Shown one piece after another: positions 1 through 8,595 of a DNA stretch of 64,000 bases (position 1 is its first letter; each line of letters begins with the position of its first letter). The stretch comes from Gemmatimonadaceae bacterium (GTDB taxonomy: Bacteria; Gemmatimonadota; Gemmatimonadetes; Gemmatimonadales; Gemmatimonadaceae). The position numbers were made by a program, and so were the translations under genes. The notes beneath the pieces are model-generated. The model saw nothing but the letters and a program-made list of their open reading frames with translations, was not told where the DNA came from and made no database searches. The stretch covers positions 310,001 through 374,000 of the forward strand of contig JADZDM010000021.1 of the NCBI GenBank assembly GCA_020851035.1. The letters are read 5' to 3'.

Positions 1-1554
1 GTCGAAGATGCCGGGCGTGTAGTCCATCGGACCGCCGAGGAGCCGCGTGAAGAACAGCACCGACTCGTGCTCGGGGATGTTGCCGCCATCGGGGCCGCCG
101 GCGTTGTACTCACCGCCGCGCGCCCCCTCGCGGCTCACGACGTTCGGCCAGGTCCGGCGCTCGCCGGTGTCCTTGATCGGCTCATGCGCGTTCACCGTCA
201 GTCCGTACCGCGCCGCCACCTCGGCCACCTTCCGGTAGTGGCGCACCATGTACTGGCCCGTGTGCGAATGGCCCTCGGGCGTCAGGTCGTTCACGTACCC
301 CGTCTTGACGTCACGGATGCCCAGGGCGCGGTAGAGGGCGAAGGCGCTGTCGAGCTGGCGCTCGTAGTTCTCGATGCCCATCGCCGTCTCGTTGTGCATG
401 ATCAGCATCACCCCCTTCGCCTTCGCATACGCCGCCACGCCGGCCAGGTCATAGTCGGGAAAGGGCTGCGTGAACGAGAAGTTCGCGTTGCCGATCCAGT
501 CGCCGTTCCACCCCTGGTTCCACCCCTCCACCAGCACGCCACCGAGGCCGTTGGCCGCCGCGAAGTCGATGTACCGCTTCGCATTCGCCGTCGTGGCCCC
601 ATGGGTCGGTCCCTCGGGCCAGGTGTAGAGCCCCGCGTGCATCCCCCACCAGATGCCGACGTACTTCATCGGCGTGATCCAGTGCGTGTCTGCGATGCGG
701 CTGGGCTCGTTCAGGTTCAGGCCGATCACCGACGGCACCAGGCCGGCCACCCTGTCCGCGAGCTGGATCGTGCGCCACGGCGTCACGAATGGCGTGCGCC
801 CGCGCACCTTCACCCCGTCGGCCCACGGCTGCAGCCACGGGCGCAGCGTGCGCTCACCCACCCGCGCGAGGTCCATCGTCGCGTAGTCCACCAGCGCCGC
901 CTCGTGGATGGCGATGTGCAACCCGCGGTGTGTCTCCAGCACCAGCGGCGTGTGCACCGAGTCGATCATGCTCAGCGGCGAGTTGTTGTAGAGGAACTCG
1001 TAGCGGTCCATCGCCTTCCGGTTGGCCGGGATCCACCAGGTGTGCGCGTTGTCGGCGAAGGTGAACTCGGTCAGCTCCTCGCTGATCTCGAAGTCGCGCA
1101 GCGCCGGCTGCTCCGGCAGCTCGTAGCGGAAGCCGACGCCGTCGTCGAAGGCGCGGAACACCACCGCGAAGCGGCGCCCGGGCGGCCCGGACTCGGACAC
1201 CTGCACCCGCAGCTCGCGATGATGGTCGCGCACCCGCGCCACCTCGCCCCACGGCTGCGTCCAGGTCGCGTCGTGCTCGGCACGCGTGGTGTCGGTGATG
1301 CGCAGGCTGTCGCGCAACGCCGGTGCGCCGCGAAACTCGAAGCCGAGCCGCGACGGCGTGATCACCGGCACGCCGTCGCGCGCGATGGCGTAGGTCAGCG
1401 CACCACCGCCGACCGCGACGGTGACGACATTGCGGCCGTCCGGCGACGCGAGCTGGAGGGACACCTGCGACAGCGCGGCGGCTGGCATGAGGCCGCTGAT
1501 TCCAGCGACGGCGGCGATGCGGCGCGCGGCGCGCAGCGAGGCGGTGAGGGGCAC
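1..1554 (-). CDS. Glycoside hydrolase family 97 (alpha-glucosidase-like), C-terminus cut by window edge
   Basis: Reading the minus strand from a GTG at 1554 gives 518 codons without a stop, running off the left edge. The N-terminus is a basic, Ala-rich signal peptide (Arg-rich start, then GISGLMPAAALSQ). The body has the N-terminal beta-sandwich of GH97 followed by its TIM barrel: WWGMHAGLYTWPEG, then VEGWNQGWNGDW, MHNETA, NAHEPIKDTGERRTWPN and GGPMDYTPGIFD near the cut end. These motifs are diagnostic of the SusB-like GH97 family, which cleaves alpha-glucosides (inverting) or alpha-galactosides (retaining) in the periplasm. The Glu residues typical of inverting members sit in the visible part, but the final Glu and C-terminal domain (about 130-180 residues) lie outside, so the subtype is open. 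An in-frame GTG at 1587 is an alternative start. It is divergent from the CocE-type hydrolase at 1676. Confidence 0.88.
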   Translation of the reverse strand, partial: MPLTASLRAARRIAAVAGISGLMPAAALSQVSLQLASPDGRNVVTVAVGGGALTYAIARDGVPVITPSRLGFEFRGAPALRDSLRITDTTRAEHDATWTQPWGEVARVRDHHRELRVQVSESGPPGRRFAVVFRAFDDGVGFRYELPEQPALRDFEISEELTEFTFADNAHTWWIPANRKAMDRYEFLYNNSPLSMIDSVHTPLVLETHRGLHIAIHEAALVDYATMDLARVGERTLRPWLQPWADGVKVRGRTPFVTPWRTIQLADRVAGLVPSVIGLNLNEPSRIADTHWITPMKYVGIWWGMHAGLYTWPEGPTHGATTANAKRYIDFAAANGLGGVLVEGWNQGWNGDWIGNANFSFTQPFPDYDLAGVAAYAKAKGVMLIMHNETAMGIENYERQLDSAFALYRALGIRDVKTGYVNDLTPEGHSHTGQYMVRHYRKVAEVAARYGLTVNAHEPIKDTGERRTWPNVVSREGARGGEYNAGGPDGGNIPEHESVLFFTRLLGGPMDYTPGIFD

Positions 1555-1600
1555 GGGACGGAGTGTGGAAGTCGGGGCACGCGGCACGCGCTGGACTTCG

Positions 1601-1630
1601 TTCGCGCTGCCGCTAAGTCTCTGGTACGAT
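1601..1630 (+). promoter_or_regulatory. Possible promoter for the CocE-type hydrolase
   Basis: In the 121-bp divergent gap there is a -10-like TACGAT at 1625-1630, 46 bases before the ATG at 1676. The same hexamer occurs before the gene at 37041. The upstream TTCGCG (1601-1606, 18-bp spacer) is a poor -35. This is inference only. Confidence 0.22.
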
Positions 1631-1675
1631 AGCCCGCCGCGACGTCCCTGCCCACTCCGCCCCACCCCGCCGCGC

Positions 1676-3520
1676 ATGCGCCCCAGCCGCTGGTTCGCGA
1701 TCGTCACGCTCATCGTCGCGCTGCCCCTCGGCGCGCAGGACGCCCCGCCACGCTTCGACCCCGCGCAGTACACGCGCCGCGTCGAGGACATCCGGATGCG
1801 CGACGGCGTGACACTGCACACGGAGATGCTGGTCCCCGCCGGCGCCACCATGCCGCTGCCCATCCTCTTCCGGCGCACCCCCTACGGCGTCGCCGACGCC
1901 ACGCCGCAGATGCTGATGGCCGGCATGAAGGAACTGGCCGAGGAGGGGTACATCTTCGTGATGCAGGACATCCGCGGGCGGTACCGGTCGCAGGGCGGCT
2001 TCGTGATGCAACGCCCGCTGCGCGCCGCCGGGAGCACGGACATCGACGAGAGCACTGACGCCTGGGACACCATCGACTGGCTGGTGAAGCACGTCCCGAA
2101 CAACAACGGCCGGGTGGGCATGTTCGGGGTCTCGTACGACGGCTGGACCGCAGCGATGGCCATGCTCGACCCGCACCCGGCACTGCGGGCCGTCAGCGAG
2201 CAGGCGTCACCGGCCGACATGTTCCTCGGCGACGACTTCCACCACAACGGCGCGTTCCGGCTCAGCTACGGCTTCGAGTACGCGTACCTCACCGAGGCGA
2301 CCAAGGAGAACAGCGAGTACCGGTTCACCCCCGCCGACACGTACGAGTGGTACCTGAAGGTCGGTCCGCTGCGGAACATCCAGGCCAACATCCTGCGGGA
2401 CACGGTGCTCCCCACCTGGCGCGACTTCGCGCAGCACCCGAACTACGACGCGTTCTGGAAGCGGCAGTCGATGCACCGCTCGCTCACGCGCGTCACCGTC
2501 CCCACGCTGCACGTGGCCGGCTGGTGGGACCAGGAGGACTTCTACGGCCCGGTCACGATCTACCGCACGCTCGAGCAGCGGGACTCGCTGAGCCGGAACA
2601 CGCTGGTGGTGGGCCCGTGGATCCACGGCTCGTGGAGTCGCGGCACCGGGCAGGCGCTGGACTCGATCGACTTCGGCACGCCCACCGCGACGTACTTCCG
2701 GCAGGAGATCCAGGCCCCGTTCTTCGCCTGGTGGCTGAAGGACCACGGCAAGTCGCCGGTGAAGGAGGCGCTGGTGTTCGAGTCGGGGAGCAACACCTGG
2801 AAGGCATACGATGCGTGGCCCGCCCCCGGTGCGACCACCCGCTCGCTCTACTTCCAGCCCGGCGGCCGCCTGACGTTCACGCCGCCCACCGCACGCGGCA
2901 ACGCCGCCGACCGTTTCGTGAGTGATCCCGCCGACCCCGTGCCGTACCGACGCCGCCCGATCGAGGCGACCTACGCGTCCACCGGGTCCCGGTGGTACAC
3001 GTGGCTGCTGCAGGACCAGCGCTTCATCGCGGACCGCAAGGACGTGCTGCACTGGACCACCGCCCCGCTCACCGAGGACGTGGTGCTGGCGGGCGACATC
3101 ACCGCGAGGCTGTTCGTGAGCACCACCGGCCAGGATGCCGACTGGGTCGTGAAGCTGATCGACGTCTACCCCGACACGCCAGCCACTCCCGCGAAGGTGC
3201 GCGGCTACGAGCTGATGGTCGCCAACGACGTCTTCCGCAGCCGCTTCCGCGAGAGCTTCGAGGAGCCGAAGCCGCTGGTGCCCAACACCGTGACGCCGAT
3301 CACCGTGGACCTGCACACGCAGGCCTACCGCTTCCTCAGGGGCCACCGGATCATGGTGCAGGTGCAGAGCAGCTGGTTCCCCATCATCGACCGCAACCCG
3401 CAGACCTGGGTGCCGAACATCTTCGAGGCCACCGAGGCCGATTTCCGCGCGCAGACGCACGCCGTCCACCGCTCTGCCGCCGCGCCGTCGCGCATCGAGA
3501 TTCAGACGGTCAGGCCATAG
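1676..3520 (+). CDS. CocE/NonD family hydrolase (X-Pro dipeptidyl-peptidase S15-like)
   Basis: This is a 614-residue secreted serine hydrolase. An ATG at 1676 starts a clean signal peptide (RWFAIVTLIVALPLGAQ); earlier in-frame ATGs add only implausible sequence. The S15 alpha/beta-hydrolase core has RMRDGVTLHTE at the start, RRTPYG, the nucleophile elbow GMFGVSYDGW (Ser 153), GWWDQEDFYGP, and the His-bearing GPWIHGSWSRG. The C-terminal third is the jelly-roll domain of the family (QDADWVVKLIDVYPDTP, then QVQSSWFPIIDRNPQT). Family members include cocaine esterase, glutaryl-7-ACA acylase and alpha-amino-acid ester hydrolases, so the substrate could be an acyl ester, amide or X-Pro peptide. Length (about 600) is typical and all three catalytic regions are intact. 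It stands alone, convergent with the alpha/beta hydrolase at 3749. Confidence 0.9.
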   Translation: MRPSRWFAIVTLIVALPLGAQDAPPRFDPAQYTRRVEDIRMRDGVTLHTEMLVPAGATMPLPILFRRTPYGVADATPQMLMAGMKELAEEGYIFVMQDIRGRYRSQGGFVMQRPLRAAGSTDIDESTDAWDTIDWLVKHVPNNNGRVGMFGVSYDGWTAAMAMLDPHPALRAVSEQASPADMFLGDDFHHNGAFRLSYGFEYAYLTEATKENSEYRFTPADTYEWYLKVGPLRNIQANILRDTVLPTWRDFAQHPNYDAFWKRQSMHRSLTRVTVPTLHVAGWWDQEDFYGPVTIYRTLEQRDSLSRNTLVVGPWIHGSWSRGTGQALDSIDFGTPTATYFRQEIQAPFFAWWLKDHGKSPVKEALVFESGSNTWKAYDAWPAPGATTRSLYFQPGGRLTFTPPTARGNAADRFVSDPADPVPYRRRPIEATYASTGSRWYTWLLQDQRFIADRKDVLHWTTAPLTEDVVLAGDITARLFVSTTGQDADWVVKLIDVYPDTPATPAKVRGYELMVANDVFRSRFRESFEEPKPLVPNTVTPITVDLHTQAYRFLRGHRIMVQVQSSWFPIIDRNPQTWVPNIFEATEADFRAQTHAVHRSAAAPSRIEIQTVRP

Positions 3521-3523
3521 CGG

Positions 3524-3752
3524 CAACTGCAACTGCGTTGACGCAAGGGCGCAAAGGGCGCGAAGAACGCAAAGAACTGCAACAGCCTCTTGAGGGAACT
3601 GCAACAGCGGCGATGAAGGCGACGGACGCGGCTCCGCGAGCGCAGTCCCCTCAATCCGCAGAGCGCCCACGCTCACGCCGGCCGGTCTTCTGCGCAGACT
3701 TCTTTGCGTCCTTCGCACCCTTTGCGCCTGTGCGTCAGGCAGTGCAGTTCAG
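3524..3752. repeat. Nested palindromic element, class A (GCAAAGG arms)
   Basis: The outer arms are imperfect inverted repeats of about 50 bp: GCAACTGC then GACGCAAGGGCGCAAAGGGC on the left, and CCTTTGCGCC, TGCGTC, GTGCAGTTC on the right. An inner pair TGAGGGAACTGC / GCAGTCCCCTCA flanks the centre. The right end reaches into the stop codon of the minus-strand hydrolase. Further copies lie at 17494-17711 and 40767-41002, and B-armed relatives at 23567-23714 and 27164-27419. No protein is encoded; the element lies between convergent genes. Confidence 0.85.
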
Positions 3753-4510
3753 CGCGCCGCGAGCAGCAGCCGGACCAGCGCCGGGATGGCCGAGCGTTCC
3801 GGCGTGTGATCCGTGACCAGCGTGTCCACCCGGAACGCCCGCGCCGCCGCGCGTGCGGCGGAGGGTGAGAAGGAGTCGGTGGTCGCGCCCTTGTCGATCG
3901 TCAGGATGTAGTGGCCCGGGATGCGGCGCGCCGCGGGGTTGGTGAGCACGAGGGTGTCGCTCAGCGTCTTGAGCGGGTGTGGCACATCCTTCGGTGCCGG
4001 CGCGTCGGCCGGCACCCAGCCCGGCACGATCATCCCGTCGCGGGCGCTCGACGCCACCATCTGGTTGAACTCGGCCTGCGCCAGCATCGCCAGGCTCTCA
4101 CCCGAGTCGGGGAGGAAGGCGTCGACGTAGACCACGCGACGGACGCGATCCGCGGCCTGGTCGGCGGCCCCGGTGATCACCATGCCGCCGTAGCTGTGCC
4201 CGACCAGGATCACGTCGCGCAGGTTCTCGAAGCGGATGGTGTTGACGACGTCGCTGATGTGGGTCTGCAGACCGACCTGCGGCGAGGCCAGGTGGACCCG
4301 CTCGCCGAGCCCGGTGAGCGTGACGCGGTGCACGTGGTGCCCGCGCGCGGTGAGGGCCGAGTCCACGGCCTTCCAGTCCCACCCGCCGCCCCAGGCGCCG
4401 TGGACGATGACGTACTCCTTCGGCGCCGCGGCGCGGCGCGCCTGCGCGGTGAGCGCGGCGGGGGCGAGGAGCAGGGCGAGCGTGGCGAGGCTGCGGACGC
4501 GGGATGGCAT
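3749..4510 (-). CDS. Secreted alpha/beta hydrolase (methylesterase/EstC-like)
   Basis: The protein is 253 residues and starts MPSRVRSLATLALLLAPAAL, a clear signal peptide ending near TAQA. The fold is a compact alpha/beta hydrolase: oxyanion strand YVIVHGAWGGGWDW (residues 33-46), nucleophile elbow LVGHSYGGM (Ser 106), a YVDAFLPDSGES segment after strand 6, and a C-terminal TDHTPERSAIP that carries the likely catalytic His. This resembles the plant methylesterase / bacterial EstC group, which hydrolyses small esters, but the leaderless members of that group are cytoplasmic while this one should be exported. It is a single gene flanked on both sides by repeat elements, and its stop codon lies in the end of the class A palindrome. 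The substrate cannot be told from sequence. Confidence 0.85.
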   Translation of the reverse strand: MPSRVRSLATLALLLAPAALTAQARRAAAPKEYVIVHGAWGGGWDWKAVDSALTARGHHVHRVTLTGLGERVHLASPQVGLQTHISDVVNTIRFENLRDVILVGHSYGGMVITGAADQAADRVRRVVYVDAFLPDSGESLAMLAQAEFNQMVASSARDGMIVPGWVPADAPAPKDVPHPLKTLSDTLVLTNPAARRIPGHYILTIDKGATTDSFSPSAARAAARAFRVDTLVTDHTPERSAIPALVRLLLAAR

Positions 4511-4573
4511 GCGGCGGTTCCAGGGGGGCGGGGGGCGGCAGGTGTGGAGCGAAGCATCACCACCGGGTCGACC

Positions 4574-4707
4574 ATTTCAAGGGGACGGGGACCGTGAGCG
4601 GAGGGGGGCCAGCCACGCGCAGGATCCGCGTCCGCGTGCACGATCCCCGTCCCCTTGAAGCCGCTATCTCCGTCCCCTTGAACTCAAGATCTCCGTCCCC
4701 TTGAACT
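4574..4707. repeat. GTCCCCTTGAAC-type repeat cluster, class C
   Basis: One inverted copy (TTTCAAGGGGACGGGGACC, 4574-4593) is followed by three direct copies of (G)ATC(C/T)CCGTCCCCTTGAA at about 4642, 4666 and 4689. The inverted copy and the first direct copy could fold into a long hairpin. The same unit forms a seven-copy array at 52621-52789. It lies between two minus-strand genes and could act as a transcript-end structure. Confidence 0.8.
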
Positions 4708-4720
4708 TTGCGACGCCCGA

Positions 4721-5251
4721 CTACCGCCGTCCCCCCGTCACCACCACCCCCAGCTCCGGCGCCCCCCGGTCGTAGCAAACCACCCGGCGACCCGCCCCCG
4801 CCCCCAGCTGCTGGTACGTCAACGTTCCGCTGTCCCCCGCCCACGTCAGCGGGACCTCGATGATCCGGTTCTGCCAGCACGATTCCACCAGCTCCGACCG
4901 GCTCGCCACCAGCCGCCACGACACCAGCCGGAGCCACACGATCGCCGTCTCGTAGCCGGCGCCACACGCGCCCGCCCCGAACCCCTTCCGCTTCGACGGC
5001 CCGTTCACGCTCAGCAGCAGGTACTGTGCACCAGCCACCTCGCGCGCGTCGAGCACCTCGAGGGTGTCCATGTCCACCCGCACCGCCGGCGGCAGCCGCA
5101 GCGTATAGGCCACACCCTGCACCGTGATCGTGAGCTGCGACCCCGACGCCTGCGCGGCGTCCGGCCGCAGGCGCTGCGCTCCGGCACCACCGGACGCAGC
5201 CAGCAGCGAGAGAACGAGGCACGCGATGGTGCGGACGCAGCGGCGGGACAT
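4721..5251 (-). CDS. Hypothetical secreted protein
   Basis: The protein is 176 residues and is not recognised. It begins MSRRCVRTIACLVLSLLAA, a good signal peptide with cleavage after GGAGAQ, so it should be periplasmic or surface-exposed. The mature part is a small, beta-rich domain with three Cys residues (GACGAGYE, SCWQNR, VVCYDRG) that could form one or two disulphides, and a segment QLTITVQGVAYTLRLP that resembles the strands of a small barrel. Spacing to the next minus gene is 61 bases, so it may be co-transcribed with the NTF2-like gene at 5313-5783. Codon use is like its neighbours, supporting a real gene. Confidence 0.7.
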   Translation of the reverse strand: MSRRCVRTIACLVLSLLAASGGAGAQRLRPDAAQASGSQLTITVQGVAYTLRLPPAVRVDMDTLEVLDAREVAGAQYLLLSVNGPSKRKGFGAGACGAGYETAIVWLRLVSWRLVASRSELVESCWQNRIIEVPLTWAGDSGTLTYQQLGAGAGRRVVCYDRGAPELGVVVTGGRR

Positions 5252-5312
5252 GCGTGGAAGATGGTCGCGACGGCAGCCCGGCGACCAGCCGGCATCCGAC
5301 GCGCCGCGTCGA

Positions 5313-5783
5313 TCACCGCACGCCCACGAACCGCAGCCCCCCGAATCGCGTCTGCTCCGACGTCAGCCGCACCGCCAGCAGGCGCCAGCCGTCCGGGCCA
5401 CGCTTCCAGGTGTAGGTGCCGCGACGCTCGATGTTCCAGCGCACGGCGAACACCAGGAACACGCGGAGGTCGATCCGCGCGACCTGCGTGCCACTCTCCG
5501 TGACACACAACCCCTCGAGCGAGGATTCGTCGCGCCGGAAGCGGGTGTCGAAGCCCACCAGCCGCGCGAACTGCACCTGTACGTCCCGCCCGATCTCCTC
5601 CGCCGTGCGGGTGCGCCCGTCGGGATCATGCCACGTGAAGTCCGGCGCGAGGAAGGCCGAATACGCTGCCGTGTCGCACCGGCGGAAGGCGTCACGCGTG
5701 CGCGCATGCGCCGCGTCGATCTCGTGCAGCAGTGCCTGCGGCACCGCGGGATACACGGCAGTCACCGCCGGCGCGCCCGTCAT
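5313..5783 (-). CDS. NTF2-like / DUF4440-type protein
   Basis: The protein is 156 residues from the ATG at 5783; the open frame continues upstream to 5942, but that part is low-complexity and untypical. The fold pattern is that of the SnoaL/DUF4440 (nuclear transport factor 2-like) superfamily: a first helix IDAAHARTRDAFRRCDTAAYSAFLAPDFTWHDPDGRT, a second helix with IGRDVQVQFARLV, then the curved sheet ending RRGTYTWKRGPDGWRLLAVR. The tryptophan-rich final strand (DGWRLLAVR) is a family hallmark. Members are either small enzymes (isomerases, cyclases) or ligand binders; nothing here fixes a reaction. No signal peptide is seen, so it is probably cytoplasmic. Confidence 0.72.
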   Translation of the reverse strand: MTGAPAVTAVYPAVPQALLHEIDAAHARTRDAFRRCDTAAYSAFLAPDFTWHDPDGRTRTAEEIGRDVQVQFARLVGFDTRFRRDESSLEGLCVTESGTQVARIDLRVFLVFAVRWNIERRGTYTWKRGPDGWRLLAVRLTSEQTRFGGLRFVGVR

Positions 5784-5983
5784 GCCGGCGCGCCCCCACA
5801 GGGGTGACGACGGCGCGTTCCGGGGGCACCGGGTGCGCGCCGTCCCGGACGGCTGCGGTGGCGAGGACGGCGCGGTCGACGATCGGGCACGAGCGGGCGG
5901 CTGCGGGTGGGCATCGTGTGCCACCCATGACGTCGCGCGCACCGATGCGTCACGATGCCTGCCTCACAGCGACATCCCACCAG

Positions 5984-6727
5984 CTACCGTGGCACGTGGC
6001 CCACCGCTGACGACACCTCCGCCGCCGCGGCCGTCACCAGCTTCACCAGCACCTGCAGCCGCTCGTCCGTGACACGGGCACGCGGCCCACCCACCGAGAG
6101 CGCCCCGATGACCTCGCCCGTGAAGCTGCGCACCGGCGCCGCCGCCGCGTAGACGCCGTCGATCCACTCCCCCCGGCCCGTCGCATACCCCGCCGTGCGG
6201 ATGTCGGCCAGGTGCCGGGTGAGCACCGCGGGATCGGTGATCGTGGTGGATGTCTGCGCGGTGAAGAGATCGGTGAAGAGCGTGCTGCGCAGGTCGTCCG
6301 GCATGAACGCCAGCAGCACCTTGCCCCCTGCCGAGGCGTGCAACGGAACGCGTCCACCGATCTGGCCCGGCACCATCAGCGGCTGCTGGCTCGCGGCAAT
6401 GAGGACCGTCACCCCCTCGGCCCCGCCACGCACCATCAGGCTCGCCGTCTCCCGCGATTCCCCGGCCAGTGCCCGCAGCACGGGCGCCGCCGCACGCTGC
6501 AGGCTGCTCGAGCGCTGCGCCAGCGAGCCGAGCGCCGCCAGCCGGATCCCGAGGCGGTACCGGCCGCTGTCGTCGTCCTGGTCGAGCAGGCCCGAGCCCG
6601 CCATCCGCGCCAGCAGGCGATACGCCGTGCTGCGCGGCAACCGCAACGCCCGCGCGGCCGCCGCCGGCGCCCACTCCGGCTTCTCGTCGGAAAAGAGTGA
6701 CAGGATCGCGTTGAGCTTGTCGAACAA
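5984..6727 (-). CDS. IclR family transcriptional regulator (copy 1)
   Basis: The protein is 247 residues from a TTG at 6727, chosen because GGGAGG lies five bases upstream and because it lines up with the start of the neighbouring paralogue (both begin with KLNAIL). An in-frame ATG at 6763 is the alternative. It has an N-terminal winged helix-turn-helix (about residues 1-60; LRLPRSTAYRLLARMAGSGLL is the recognition part) and a C-terminal IclR effector domain with VPLHASAGGKVLLAFMP and GVYAAAAPVRSFTGEVIGALSVGG. IclR proteins bind small acids or aromatics and control catabolic genes. No obvious target operon adjoins it, and the neighbour on the 5' side is a second IclR protein. Confidence 0.88.
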   Translation of the reverse strand: MFDKLNAILSLFSDEKPEWAPAAAARALRLPRSTAYRLLARMAGSGLLDQDDDSGRYRLGIRLAALGSLAQRSSSLQRAAAPVLRALAGESRETASLMVRGGAEGVTVLIAASQQPLMVPGQIGGRVPLHASAGGKVLLAFMPDDLRSTLFTDLFTAQTSTTITDPAVLTRHLADIRTAGYATGRGEWIDGVYAAAAPVRSFTGEVIGALSVGGPRARVTDERLQVLVKLVTAAAAEVSSAVGHVPR

Positions 6728-7007
6728 GTCTGCCTCCCGGGTCGAACCCCTTGGCACGCACACACCCGGGGGTGCGGCGGTTGCGCGTGAGCGCCTCCCA
6801 GCAAGACCTGCTCGGCGGCGACGTCACCATCGCCGCTGCCCACGCGACCGAATGTCCCACTCAGCGAGACGCTGTCTCGATGAATGGCACAAAATGCGGA
6901 CGCAATCCGGTTTCCAGGATCGCATCCGCAGCGTCGCACCAACATCGGTGTCTCTGCATCAATGCGCCAGCCCGGCACCGCACCAGCGCCAGCCCCTGCC
7001 GCACGAC

Positions 7008-7793
7008 TCAGCCCGCGACCGCCCGCGCCCCCACGTCATCCGACCGCAACGTGGCTTCGAGCGCCCGGTAGGCCAGCGCCACCTCTGCAGCGGCCTGAGC
7101 CACCAGCGCGCCGAGCTCCTGCACCCGGGCGTCGGTCAGGCGCGATGCCGGACCGGCAAGCATCACGGAGGAGACGACTGAACGCCCGGGATTTCTCACC
7201 GGGGACGCGACACCGACATCGCCATCCCGCCAGGCCCCCCCGCGCATCACGGACACACCCGCCTCCCTCGCATCCAGCAGCGCGCCATCGAGCGCCGCTG
7301 GATCCGGGATCGCCGTGGCCGTGGCTGACGCCAGCGAACCGCGCAGCATCGTGCGCCGCTCCTCATCGGGCAGCGCCGAAAGGATCGCGCGACCGCCGGC
7401 CGTGGCATGCAACGGCGTCCGCTCGCCCAGCAGCGGTGACACCGGTGACCGCGGCCCATCCGCCATCGCGGACAGCACCGCGTGCGAATCGAGGCGCACC
7501 AGCAGCGCCGCCGTCTCCTGTGACTCCCACGCCAGGCGCTGCAACACCGGGTACGCCGCGCGCTGCAGGGCCGTCGAGCGCTGCGCGATCACGCCGAGCG
7601 ACGCCACGCGCAGCCCGAGCCGGTAGCGGCCGCTCGCGCGATCCGTGTCGATGAAGCCGGCCCCGCTGATCCGGGAGAGCAGGCGGTACGAGGTGCTGCG
7701 TGGGATGGACAGCGCGTTCGCCACGTCGGCCGCCGCCCACTCGGGCCGCTCCGGCGTGAACAGCGCGAGGATGGCGTTCAGTTTCTCGATCAT
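7008..7793 (-). CDS. IclR family transcriptional regulator (copy 2)
   Basis: The protein is 261 residues from the ATG at 7793 (MIEKLNAILALF); longer reading to 7820 is possible but adds untypical residues. The architecture matches copy 1: helix-turn-helix with ALSIPRSTSYRLLSRISGAG and an effector domain with TPLHATAGGRAILSALPDEE and GVASPVRNPGRSVVSSVMLAG. Identity with copy 1 is obvious by eye across the HTH and the ligand-domain core, so they look like an old tandem duplication. The two lie in the same direction 280 bases apart. A long non-coding space upstream (7794-8595) separates it from the kinase gene and may hold operators for this protein. Confidence 0.88.
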   Translation of the reverse strand: MIEKLNAILALFTPERPEWAAADVANALSIPRSTSYRLLSRISGAGFIDTDRASGRYRLGLRVASLGVIAQRSTALQRAAYPVLQRLAWESQETAALLVRLDSHAVLSAMADGPRSPVSPLLGERTPLHATAGGRAILSALPDEERRTMLRGSLASATATAIPDPAALDGALLDAREAGVSVMRGGAWRDGDVGVASPVRNPGRSVVSSVMLAGPASRLTDARVQELGALVAQAAAEVALAYRALEATLRSDDVGARAVAG

Positions 7794-7943
7794 CGTGACG
7801 GCACCAGCGCGCGGAAACACGCCGTCACCACGCCCACCGCTGCCTCACCCGGCCCGCGCGCACCAGTCGGCGCCACGCACAACTCGTACTGCGGAATGCT
7901 CGCTCTTGCGGTTGACATCAACCTCACCGGACGGTTGCACTCG

Positions 7944-7960
7944 ACAGGAATCCCCTGTCA
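7944..7960. promoter_or_regulatory. Inverted repeat, possible IclR operator
   Basis: GACAGG-AATCC-CCTGTC is a perfect 6-bp inverted repeat with a 5-bp spacer, about 150 bases upstream of the IclR copy 2 start. IclR operators are usually short palindromes of this kind. The assignment is inference. Confidence 0.25.
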
Positions 7961-8582
7961 CTGTTGCGCATGGTCGCGCACCCTAGCTGCGCGATGCTGT
8001 CGTCCGGTTGAGTGTCGCGGCATGGCGGATAAAGTATCCATGCAGCACTGATCCCAGAACGTGAGACCATCACTCGGTCAGCGACTGGAAATGTTACGAC
8101 CCAAACGGCGGACTGTGCAAGAGTGCGCGCCATGCACGGGAACGTACATGCGCAGCGTGTCGTGCGTTGCGCGTTGTGACGACGTGGTGCACTGGCCGTG
8201 TGTTGCGTGCGCGTACTCGCGCGGCCGTGCCACTGGTGCCTGTACCACCCAAGGCAGCGAGCGAATTGCAGTCCCAGATTCTGAGCCCACGAGACGACGA
8301 CGCGATGCCTGCATTGAATCTAGTGGTGTGCGCAGCCTGGCGGCGTGACGATCACCCGCGAGGACGCCGACGGCCGCACCACCGCACCACCGCAACACCG
8401 CGGCGCCGCGTCACCACGCCGTCACGAACACGCCACGCGACCGGACACCGCGCGGCCCCCGGCAGACGGCGCAAATGACGACCCGGGCATGTCCGCCGGG
8501 CCAGCCCCACGCATCTCGCGCCCGCCCGGTCTCCGCCGTCGGAGCGCGCGCGGGTGCCGTGGCTCGATCGTCGACACGCACA

Positions 8583-8588
8583 TATCCT
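8583..8588 (+). promoter_or_regulatory. Possible -10 for a leaderless kinase mRNA
   Basis: TATCCT ends seven bases before the GTG chosen as kinase start, and no Shine-Dalgarno sequence is visible. If it is a real -10, transcription would begin at or next to the start codon. Weak evidence. Confidence 0.15.
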
Positions 8589-8595
8589 TGGCACT

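Larger units (their letters stand above)
7794..8595. other. Long divergent intergenic region
   Basis: About 800 bases without a credible gene lie between IclR copy 2 and the kinase. Reading frames here have no family signature and unnatural composition. The stretch is locally lower in GC than its surroundings around 7880-8350. It contains a TTGACA (7912-7917) without a convincing -10 partner, a small inverted repeat at 7944-7960 and GGAT-AAAGT-ATCC at 8027-8039. I see nothing else. Confidence 0.5.

Noticed and set aside
67-1632. Long plus-strand open frame of 521 residues
   Set aside because: It is antisense to the GH97 gene, very rich in Arg, His and Val, and has no domain; the minus frame carries all GH97 motifs.
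5784-5942. N-terminal extension of the NTF2-like protein
   Set aside because: Low-complexity Pro/Ser/Arg sequence with no leader features; the family normally begins near the first helix after the ATG at 5783.
7912-7940. TTGACA as a standard promoter
   Set aside because: No reasonable -10 hexamer lies 15-19 bases downstream (TTGCAC at best), so it is not listed as a promoter.
8061-8348. Cys-rich plus-strand frame of 95 residues in the long intergenic region
   Set aside because: No ribosome-binding site, codon use unlike the neighbours and no recognisable spacing of Cys residues.
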